Shown here: positions 1 to 5,364 of the stretch, one piece after another
Position numbering within the stretch: position 1 is the first letter of the stretch
Layout: each line of letters opens with the position of its first letter
DNA from: an uncultured Odoribacter sp.
GTDB lineage: Bacteria > Bacteroidota > Bacteroidia > Bacteroidales > Marinifilaceae
DNA: 5,364 bases
Assembly: GCA_947039985.1 (NCBI GenBank)
Contig: CAMRAP010000130.1
Coordinates: 1-5,364, forward strand
Direction: 5' to 3'
Position numbers and translations under genes: made by a program
Notes under the pieces: generated by a model
What the model saw: the letters and a program-made list of their open reading frames with translations, nothing else
What the model was told of the DNA's origin: nothing
Databases searched by the model: none

Positions 1-8
1 TACTTTTT

Positions 9-1211
9 CTACTCCTCTTTCAGGGCAATTGCAGGTTCTATTTTCATGACTCTGCATGCTGGTAGCCAGGTGCCGAGTGATACTATTATGACGAGGAATA
101 TGTAAGTGATAGCGATACACACCCAGCCTATACCTTGCCCATTTGCAACAAGTGCTTCAAGGTGGAATAAATTCACGACCATGATTATTGCAGGGATAGC
201 AGCAAATGTTAGAATTAGAACTCCTTCAAGAATCAATTCTTTCATCACCATTCGCTTGCTTGCTCCAATAGACAACTTTAATCCTATTTCCTCTTTTCGT
301 TTATTTATCCTAAAATGGAAGCTTGCAAACATACTTATAAACAGATTAAAGATAAAAAACAGTAATACGGCTATTCCAATAATAGCCAAGGTCATCTGCC
401 CATTATTGTATATTGTTTCTTTTTTTATCTGTTTAAATGGACGTAGTAAATCTGGATACACTGCTCCTGATGAAAGTATTTTTTTGAAATCATCCATCTC
501 TTTATTTTCAAATTGCTCATAGCTTATCTCATCTTTGATTTTGAATGCAATTGACGTTTGTAAATCGTATTGATAATTCTCAGGTAAAGTGGTATAGCAA
601 TAAGGCTTTTCAGGAACATATTGCGTTGAATGTTCCGTTTCTTTTACTAGTCCAGAAATATGATATGAAATATGATTGCCTGTCTCTATTCTTTTTCCTA
701 GCGGATTTTTATCGCCGAAAAAATGATTAGAAACCGACTGTGTAAAGATTATTTTAGCCTTCCCATTTTCTGTTTTCCAAGGAAAAACACCTCCATCTTC
801 TTCCAATTCTACCTTGAAAACATCGTGATAATGCTCATCTGTACTGAAAAATGTAGCATGACCTTCAATGCTATCTCTCTTTAGATACAAACTAGCATAG
901 CCTTCAAAATGCTTGGCTCCAAAATAGGCTGTTACAGATTCGACAGCAGGATACTTCTCTATACTTTGAATAATTTTTTCAATACTTTCGTGTATGGATT
1001 CAGCTGTTTTGATTCCATGATCTCGATCCAACTTTAAAGAATACACCTGATCGATACGATATCCCTTGGGGCAATCAAAACTAGGTGCAACTTGTACTAA
1101 TAGAAAGTTTGCAAAAATACAAAATAAGACAAATACAATAAACGATTCAATGAGTAAGCAACTATTGCCTCTGCCTTGTTTCCATATTCTTTTTAATACC
1201 ATTTTAATCAT
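9..1211 (-). CDS. MacB/FtsX-type ABC transporter permease, half-size, C-half type
   Basis: Inner-membrane subunit of a MacB-like ABC transporter, 400 residues. Predicted layout: a basic N-terminus, TM1 at about 18-41, a large extracytoplasmic domain at about 42-270 (MacB periplasmic core type), then TM2 273-297, TM3 328-349 and TM4 361-384. The periplasmic domain carries the family signature ending FFGDKNPLGKRI (164-175). The cytoplasmic coupling motif E-I-G-L-K-L-S-I-G-A lies at 308-317, just after TM2, where this family contacts its ATPase. It ends with a P-A..ALKEE tail typical of FtsX domains. It aligns along its length with the second half of the 846-residue neighbour (for example CLLIESFIVFVLF against WIFFELLTVFVIT), not with the first half. 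The start at 1211 is favoured over the ATG three codons later because a strong Shine-Dalgarno sits 6 nt upstream and the start overlaps the previous stop as ATGA. Family assignment is firm; the substrate is unknown. Confidence 0.93.
   Translation of the reverse strand: MIKMVLKRIWKQGRGNSCLLIESFIVFVLFCIFANFLLVQVAPSFDCPKGYRIDQVYSLKLDRDHGIKTAESIHESIEKIIQSIEKYPAVESVTAYFGAKHFEGYASLYLKRDSIEGHATFFSTDEHYHDVFKVELEEDGGVFPWKTENGKAKIIFTQSVSNHFFGDKNPLGKRIETGNHISYHISGLVKETEHSTQYVPEKPYCYTTLPENYQYDLQTSIAFKIKDEISYEQFENKEMDDFKKILSSGAVYPDLLRPFKQIKKETIYNNGQMTLAIIGIAVLLFFIFNLFISMFASFHFRINKRKEEIGLKLSIGASKRMVMKELILEGVLILTFAAIPAIIMVVNLFHLEALVANGQGIGWVCIAITYIFLVIIVSLGTWLPACRVMKIEPAIALKEE
1208..1211 (-). other. ATGA stop-start overlap between the two half-permeases
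   Basis: The TGA stop of the 406-residue gene and the ATG of the 400-residue gene share bases, reading ATGA on the coding strand. Such overlaps usually accompany translational coupling, which would give equal amounts of the two halves, as a heterodimer needs. The overlap is seen directly; the coupling is inferred. Confidence 0.9.
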
Positions 1212-2428
1212 GATTCTCCTCCTTTCACTGCATCTGCAATCGAAGTGCGTGTAGCTCTCATTGCAGGAATATATACAGACATTATATTAATAATAAAACA
1301 AAATAGCACAGCTAATGCAAACACTCGAATATCAAATAAGGTACTAAAAGGAATAACGTACAGCTCTCGACTTCCTTCTATCTGAGTGGTTAGTATAAAT
1401 TCACCGAAAGAAGTAACAAGGAGCATAGAGCAAATAAATCCAATAGTAGCACCTATTCCAGTGGAAAGCATATTTTCATATATCAATTGTCGAACCAGAG
1501 ATTTCCTCCCTGCTCCGTAGGCTTTTCGAACTCCAATTTCACTTGTTCTTTCAGAAATATTTGAAGCTACAAGTCCCATTCCATTCACAGCAGGCACAAT
1601 CAATAGGATAATCGAAAGAATGAAAAACAGGCGTTGTATCTCTTTATTCCCTCCATGATCTCCCGAATATCCATAGTTTTTTTCAGCATGAGATTGACTA
1701 TATTTAGTGAAGTTCTCGATTAATTCTACCTCTAGCTCTTTTTTACTCACTCCTCTTTTTCTGATAATATCCACATGGCAGATGTATTGATTCTTAGGGA
1801 ATGGTATCCATATTTGAGCAAATGCAGCACCAAACAATGCACTAAAATCCTCAACAACACCCACTACTCGATAGGTTTTTTGTGGAAATTCAGGTGTTAT
1901 CTCTCTACCAACTATGTTTTCTGTAGAGTGGAATAGTTTTTTTGCGGTAGAGCGACTGATTACGGCAACATTCAGACCTGATTCAAACTCTTCTTTTGTA
2001 AATGGTCGCCCTTCAATGAATTTATAAGAAAATTGTTTCCATACGTTTTCGTCTGTAATCGCTTGTTGTAACTTAATCCTCTCCTTATTGGGAAGTTTAA
2101 ATTTAACGGTCTTTTTTCTATCATAAACTCTTATGAATTCTGCGCTTTCTAGAGGTGCGATAATCTGTTCCACCATTTTTACTTCTAATGCACCCAGTGT
2201 TCTTCCTGAAAATTTTTGTTCCGTATTTTTTGGGAATTCTACAACTAATTCAAGAGTTGTTGTTCGCTCTCTCTTATCTTCTGGAGCCATATCACTATTA
2301 TGGAACATATACCCCATCCATAATACCATCAAGTAGGTAATAGTTACGGCAGTAAGTAGTATAGAAACGAAGCTATATAGCTTGTTTTGCTTGATGATTT
2401 GCCAAGAGTGGTTGATGTATTTTTTCAT
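1208..2428 (-). CDS. MacB/FtsX-type ABC transporter permease, half-size, N-half type
   Basis: Inner-membrane permease subunit of 406 residues. A short amphipathic head (YINHSWQIIKQNKLYS, 4-19) precedes TM1 (about 19-41). An extracytoplasmic MacB-type domain spans about 42-265, followed by TM2 266-288, TM3 320-342 and TM4 368-389. Between TM2 and TM3 sits a clear coupling motif, S-E-I-G-V-R-K-A-Y-G-A (296-306). The periplasmic domain shares the run FIEGRPFTKEEFESG (137-151) and VAVISRSTAKKLF (154-166) with the first half of the 846-residue neighbour (FVEGRAFTKEDIEHS, then LAVISASTAKSFF), so it is the counterpart of that half. Its stop overlaps the start of the 400-residue gene, its likely partner in a heterodimeric transporter. 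The start at 2428 lies 23 bp after the upstream stop; there is no Shine-Dalgarno, only an A-rich leader. Substrate unknown. Confidence 0.93.
   Translation of the reverse strand: MKKYINHSWQIIKQNKLYSFVSILLTAVTITYLMVLWMGYMFHNSDMAPEDKRERTTTLELVVEFPKNTEQKFSGRTLGALEVKMVEQIIAPLESAEFIRVYDRKKTVKFKLPNKERIKLQQAITDENVWKQFSYKFIEGRPFTKEEFESGLNVAVISRSTAKKLFHSTENIVGREITPEFPQKTYRVVGVVEDFSALFGAAFAQIWIPFPKNQYICHVDIIRKRGVSKKELEVELIENFTKYSQSHAEKNYGYSGDHGGNKEIQRLFFILSIILLIVPAVNGMGLVASNISERTSEIGVRKAYGAGRKSLVRQLIYENMLSTGIGATIGFICSMLLVTSFGEFILTTQIEGSRELYVIPFSTLFDIRVFALAVLFCFIINIMSVYIPAMRATRTSIADAVKGGES
1212..1225 (-). promoter_or_regulatory. Strong Shine-Dalgarno site before the last gene
   Basis: On the coding strand AAAGGAGG (1218-1225) lies 6 nt before the ATG at 1211, and a further GA makes the run AAAGGAGGAG. 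This is a full 8-nt match to the usual 16S anti-Shine-Dalgarno tail. It lies inside the last codons of the preceding gene (K-G-G-E-S-stop). Neither of the other two starts in the window has such a site, which makes this one unusual and supports the start chosen for the 400-residue protein. Confidence 0.75.
2373..2421 (-). repeat. Shared gene-head block, copy 1
   Basis: This 49-bp stretch encodes the YINHSWQIIKQNKLYS head of the 406-residue permease. It matches 4928-4976, in the head of the 846-residue gene, at 45 of 49 positions, including a 23-bp exact run, in direct orientation and at an offset of 2555 bp. The proteins diverge quickly after this block. Confidence 0.8.
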
Positions 2429-2451
2429 TTTTGTTATTCTATTTGTTATTT
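2429..2451 (-). promoter_or_regulatory. A-rich 23-bp intergenic leader
   Basis: The gap between the TAA of the 846-residue gene and the ATG of the 406-residue gene is almost all A and T on the coding strand (AACAAATAGAATAACAAAA just before ATG) and holds no Shine-Dalgarno. A-rich leaders without one are usual in Bacteroidota. The gap is too short for a recognisable promoter, so the gene is probably read as part of the operon. Confidence 0.55.
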
Positions 2452-2786
2452 TTATTCGTCCCGAAGTGCATCCACTGGATTAGTATTTGCCGCCTTCGAT
2501 GCGGGGATTAAAGTGCCTAGTGTCACGGTTATCAAAATCACTGCATAAGCTATTAAAGAGACGATAATAAAATGTGCCGTGTCGTTTGTCACTGCCCAAT
2601 AGACAGGGTTCTGAAACTCGCCATAAGTAAACATCCCCTTGAAATAAACAATATTCCCCACCACTATCATCCCAACAAGAGCCGCAAGACTAGCCATCTT
2701 CACACTCTCCATCACAAACATCCGACTCACCTTCTTTTTACTACTTCCCATCGCCATACGCAATCCAATCTCTCCACGACGTTTCT
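2452..2786 (-). repeat. 335-bp direct repeat, copy 1 (C-terminal FtsX module)
   Basis: Covers the last ~110 codons and stop of the 846-residue permease: the coupling motif, TM7, TM8 and tail. It aligns without gaps to 5030-5364 at an offset of 2578 bp. By hand I count 24 mismatches in 335 bp (about 93% identity). Nearly all are synonymous, leaving three changed residues (S/T at 768, G/A at 779, I/L at 821). The match may run past 2786, because the other copy is cut by the window edge. Confidence 0.9.
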
Positions 2787-4992
2787 TGCTCTGCAACCAG
2801 AAGGTGGCAAAAATCCCCAAGAACATATTAAACAAGACAAAACACGCAATTAGTGTGTAGGTATTCTTTTGTGGGGTGACGGTACCATAATTATGACGGT
2901 CTATTGCAATCATATATGGATCTACTGGGGACAACCTTCTACCGTTGATCTTTATTTTATCCTTTAAATCTTCGGTAAAAGTTCGGATAAACTTCGCTTC
3001 TGAGATATTAGGCTTAGACTTTACTAATAAAGACATACCTCGATGATCATTAAATATTGAATGTATTCCTGTAAACCTTATTATAGTTGGTTCTGGTTGT
3101 TTATACTGCATTGATTTTATATCATCAATCACTCCTACTACACGACGAGGATAATCACGCATCAGTATATTTTTACCGATAGCCCTACTATCTCCAAATA
3201 GTTCCTTTTCAATGGATTTAGATATCAATACACAGCCTGCTTGAAAGGTCTCTTCGTTTATTTTTTCAGTGGTCTTAATTCCATAAGCCTCGAGATTATT
3301 ACTATTAATTTGTAAATAAATTTCAGTCACAGACATATTTAATGAATCGTCTGAGCTACGTTTTATGTTCTTTTTATCAGCAGAACTCTCCATTATGCCT
3401 CCTTGGTCTTGTCGTCCAACACTTTCAACAAAAGAATGATTTTTTATAATATCTAAAATAATCTGATTATTCCTGTCAACCTCTTCTTCTGTTTCTTCTT
3501 TATATTTTGGTGACTTAGAGTGTTCATTAAATATATTAACACGATATAAATCTTTATGTTCAAATCCATCGTCAATGGATTTCTGATAATTCAGAACATA
3601 AAGAGGGTCTAGTACCATCCAAGTGATGACAAAAACAGTAAGAAGTTCAAAGAAAATCCATGCACTCTTCTGTCTTATAGAATTTCTTTTTTTGACAAAA
3701 TTGTTTCTCTGTAATAGGGATATAATATTTTTTTTAGTCGAAAAATATTGGGGAACAATGGAAGAACATAGATTTATTAGTAGACAACTTATAAAGGCAA
3801 CAATCAATACTTTATAATTGAGTAGCATCTCCAAATTTAACCAAGGGAGTGTGTTCGATCTTTTTATGAAGAAACCAAGAAACCATTGATATCCGATATA
3901 AATAAACAGATATGAAAGCAGTATGCCTAAAATTCCTCCAATAAATGAAAGTAAAAGATTCTCATTTATCAAACTGTAAAGTAGTTTCCAACGGGATGCA
4001 CCAAAAGCTTTTCTGATTCCCACCTCTGATTCTCTATCCTCCATCTCTGTAGAAATAATACCCGATAGATTAATTGCTGGTACCATTATTATAATGAGAA
4101 CAATAATAATGAGTTGTAGAAGATGTTTTTGAGCAGAAGTTGTTTTATCGCCATCATCCATGGTAAGACTATCTTCTACAAACGACTTTAGACCTTCCAA
4201 TAAATTAAGCTCTTCTCCATCCGAAGTATTGTTGTTCATTTTGGCAATATTTTCTTCCAATTGAACTCTTATTCTATCAAAGTCTTTTTGCGATTTTGCT
4301 AATATTTGTACAGAATATTGACCATGTATATTAGATATACGAGAGGAAAACGAATAATTAGAGGAAAATTTATATGGAAGATATATATCTGCATAGCTGT
4401 CAGACATCAGATAAGATACATCTTTTACAACTCCGCATATTGTAAATTCTTTATAGTCTATCCATAGTTTTTTTCCTACTGCTGATTCATCTCCAAAGAA
4501 TGATTTAGCAGTAGATGCAGAGATGACAGCCAAAGGATTAGAATGTTCTATATCTTCTTTCGTAAACGCTCTGCCCTCAACAAAATCAAACTGATATAAT
4601 TTCCACACTCCTTCGTTATAATAAGCTGTACGCATCTCTTTTGATAGTGACAATACATCTTTTTGAACATCTGTCCAATTGATGCTTGGTGTAATGCATA
4701 CTGCTTCGATGCCTTCGACTCCTGTTACTAATTTTTTGATGAAATCAAAAGAAAAATGACGAAGAGACATTATACCAAATTCATCGTTTTTCACTTGAAC
4801 AGAGTTTAATAACAAAGTTCTATCCCTATTTACCTCTGGATATACGTTTCCTACTTTTAAGTTATAACCAATAGCTATAACCATCACCATCGAAATAGCT
4901 AAGGCAGTGCCTAGAATATAGAAAAAACTATACAGCTTATTTTGCTTGATGATTTGCCAAGATTGATTGATGTATTGTCTGAAGTTTTTCAT
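2452..4992 (-). CDS. Double-length MacB/FtsX-type ABC transporter permease
   Basis: An 846-residue inner-membrane protein made of two complete permease halves. First half: head YINQSWQIIKQNKLYS (7-22), TM1 about 22-44, periplasmic core 45-290 with LAVISASTAKSFFGDESAVG (154-173), TM2 291-313, coupling motif E-V-G-I-R-K-A-F-G-A (323-332), TM3 345-372, TM4 392-416. Linker about 417-444. Second half: TM5 445-468, periplasmic core 469-710 with LISKSIEKELFGDSRAIGK (589-607), TM6 711-733, coupling motif E-I-G-L-R-M-A-M-G (741-749), TM7 764-784, TM8 806-832, ending VDALRDE. One chain could therefore form the whole transmembrane dimer. About 800 residues with eight TMs is a known layout in Bacteroidota, so this need not be an artefact. 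The two downstream genes correspond to its two halves. The last 111 codons are richer in G+C than the middle of the gene and are repeated in the upstream gene. Start at 4992; next in-frame Met is internal to TM1. Substrate unknown. Confidence 0.94.
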   Translation of the reverse strand: MKNFRQYINQSWQIIKQNKLYSFFYILGTALAISMVMVIAIGYNLKVGNVYPEVNRDRTLLLNSVQVKNDEFGIMSLRHFSFDFIKKLVTGVEGIEAVCITPSINWTDVQKDVLSLSKEMRTAYYNEGVWKLYQFDFVEGRAFTKEDIEHSNPLAVISASTAKSFFGDESAVGKKLWIDYKEFTICGVVKDVSYLMSDSYADIYLPYKFSSNYSFSSRISNIHGQYSVQILAKSQKDFDRIRVQLEENIAKMNNNTSDGEELNLLEGLKSFVEDSLTMDDGDKTTSAQKHLLQLIIIVLIIIMVPAINLSGIISTEMEDRESEVGIRKAFGASRWKLLYSLINENLLLSFIGGILGILLSYLFIYIGYQWFLGFFIKRSNTLPWLNLEMLLNYKVLIVAFISCLLINLCSSIVPQYFSTKKNIISLLQRNNFVKKRNSIRQKSAWIFFELLTVFVITWMVLDPLYVLNYQKSIDDGFEHKDLYRVNIFNEHSKSPKYKEETEEEVDRNNQIILDIIKNHSFVESVGRQDQGGIMESSADKKNIKRSSDDSLNMSVTEIYLQINSNNLEAYGIKTTEKINEETFQAGCVLISKSIEKELFGDSRAIGKNILMRDYPRRVVGVIDDIKSMQYKQPEPTIIRFTGIHSIFNDHRGMSLLVKSKPNISEAKFIRTFTEDLKDKIKINGRRLSPVDPYMIAIDRHNYGTVTPQKNTYTLIACFVLFNMFLGIFATFWLQSKKRRGEIGLRMAMGSSKKKVSRMFVMESVKMASLAALVGMIVVGNIVYFKGMFTYGEFQNPVYWAVTNDTAHFIIVSLIAYAVILITVTLGTLIPASKAANTNPVDALRDE
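4928..4976 (-). repeat. Shared gene-head block, copy 2
   Basis: This stretch encodes the YINQSWQIIKQNKLYS head of the 846-residue permease and is the partner of 2373-2421 (4 mismatches in 49 bp). Upstream of the block the two starts differ: this gene begins MKNFRQ, the other MKK. Confidence 0.8.
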
Positions 4993-5029
4993 GGTATCTT
5001 TTGTTTTACTGTATTCTAATTCTTATTTT
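4993..5029 (-). promoter_or_regulatory. A-rich 37-bp intergenic leader
   Basis: The gap between the upstream TAA and the ATG at 4992 is AT-rich (GTAAAACAAAAGATACC just before ATG) and has no Shine-Dalgarno. It weakly resembles the 2429-2451 gap: both contain TAGAATA. I see no -33 TTTG / -7 TAnnTTTG Bacteroides-type promoter within it. Confidence 0.5.
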
Positions 5030-5364
5030 TTATTCATCCCGAAGTGCATCCACAGGATTAGTATTTGCCGCCTTCGATGCAGGGATTAAAGTCCCTAGTG
5101 TCACGGTTAGTAATATCACTGCATAAGCAATCAAAGAGACGATAATAAAATGTGCCGTGTCGTTTGTCACTGCCCAATAGACAGGGTTTTGAAACTCACC
5201 ATAAGTAAACATCCCCTTGAAATAAACAATGTTTGCCACCACTATCATTCCAACAAGAGCCGCAAGAGTAGCCATCTTCACACTTTCCATCACAAACATC
5301 CTGCTCACTTTCTTTTTGCTACTTCCCATCGCCATGCGCAATCCAATCTCTCCACGTCGTTTTT
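5030..5364 (-). CDS. C-terminal end of an upstream MacB/FtsX-type permease (partial)
   Basis: The frame is open to the right edge of the window, so only the last 110 residues and stop are present; the 5' end and start lie outside. What remains is the end of an FtsX domain: K-R-R-G, the coupling motif E-I-G-L-R-M-A-M-G (residues 5-13 of the visible part), two TM segments and the tail VDALRDE. The first visible residues are internal coding sequence, so the in-frame TTG at 5341 and ATG at 5335 should not be taken as a start. The segment matches residues 737-846 of the next gene with three substitutions, so the complete gene is probably another double-length permease. Spacing of 37 bp to the next gene suggests the same operon. 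Confidence 0.9.
   Translation of the reverse strand, partial: KRRGEIGLRMAMGSSKKKVSRMFVMESVKMATLAALVGMIVVANIVYFKGMFTYGEFQNPVYWAVTNDTAHFIIVSLIAYAVILLTVTLGTLIPASKAANTNPVDALRDE
5030..5364 (-). repeat. 335-bp direct repeat, copy 2 (C-terminal FtsX module)
   Basis: Partner of 2452-2786, in the same orientation and in the same reading frame of a paralogous gene. It begins at the shared TAA stop and is cut by the window edge, so its true length is at least 335 bp. Just outside the stop, the gap sequences are only loosely similar, so the strong match ends near the stop codon. Confidence 0.9.

Noticed and set aside
106..522. Plus-strand open frame of 138 codons
   Set aside because: It lies wholly opposite the TM2-TM4 end of the 400-residue permease and extends no recognisable domain. 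Its open state follows from the composition of the real gene.
545..730. Plus-strand open frame of 61 codons
   Set aside because: Wholly antisense to the periplasmic domain of the 400-residue permease, with no domain or upstream signal.
1066..1254. Plus-strand open frame of 62 codons crossing the gene overlap
   Set aside because: Antisense to the start of one permease and the end of another. Its hydrophobic stretch mirrors TM1 and it has no ribosome-binding context.
2133..2336. Plus-strand open frame of 67 codons
   Set aside because: Antisense to the N-terminal part of the 406-residue permease; no recognisable product.
2572..2853. Plus-strand open frame of 93 codons, also open in the second repeat copy from 5150
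   Set aside because: It is the direct antisense of permease codons. Differences between the two copies fall almost all at third positions of the minus-strand codons, so selection acts on the permease. The histidine- and threonine-rich product has no recognisable domain.
3623..3817. Plus-strand open frame of 64 codons
   Set aside because: Antisense to the junction of the two halves of the 846-residue permease; low-complexity hydrophobic product.
2452..4992. The 846-residue gene as an artefactual fusion or sequencing error
   Set aside because: The frame is continuous over 2541 bp, both halves carry full signatures, and double-length permeases of this kind are known in Bacteroidota.
4993..5029. 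A promoter for the 846-residue gene in the 37-bp gap
   Set aside because: No TTTG / TAnnTTTG pair or -35/-10 pair could be found, and the short gap fits operon read-through better.
5030..5341. A complete 103-residue protein starting at TTG 5341
   Set aside because: The frame stays open to the window edge and the codons before TTG read K-R-R-G-E-I-G, identical to the interior of the paralogue. It is therefore the end of a longer gene.

Overview
The window holds four genes, all on the minus strand and all of one kind: membrane subunits of ABC transporters of the MacB/FtsX (type VII, 'mechanotransmission') class. No RNA gene, CRISPR array, transposase or ATP-binding subunit is visible. The DNA is AT-rich, about one third G+C over most of its length. 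The permease style (an N-terminal 'YIN.SWQIIKQNKLYS' head, an ~850-residue two-half permease, and arrays of permease paralogues), together with A-rich leaders lacking a Shine-Dalgarno in front of two genes, points to Bacteroidota, probably Bacteroidales. I cannot name a genus.

Reading in the direction of transcription (right to left): the C-terminal end of a permease enters from the right edge (5364-5030). After 37 bp comes an intact 846-residue permease (4992-2452) containing two complete FtsX-type halves in one chain. After 23 bp comes a 406-residue half-permease (2428-1208), which overlaps by 4 bp (ATGA) a 400-residue half-permease (1211-9). The spacing suggests one operon that begins outside the window. 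No promoter or terminator is seen, and only 8 bases lie beyond the last stop. No gene-free stretch exceeds 37 bp.

The main result is a structural relation among the genes. The 406-residue protein matches the first half of the 846-residue protein, and the 400-residue protein matches its second half. The same permease design is therefore present side by side as one fused gene and as a split, translationally coupled pair. In addition, the last ~110 codons of the fused gene and of the upstream partial gene form a 335-bp direct repeat (24 differences by hand count, 3 amino-acid changes). The starts of the fused gene and the 406-residue gene also share a near-identical 49-bp block. The region thus looks like a tandem permease array built by duplication, fusion or fission, and exchange of modules.

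Functionally, each fused protein could supply a full transmembrane dimer, while the split pair would form a heterodimer. Both would need an ATPase encoded elsewhere, and for export across the outer membrane probably a MacA-like adaptor and a TolC-like channel. The substrate cannot be read from the sequence.
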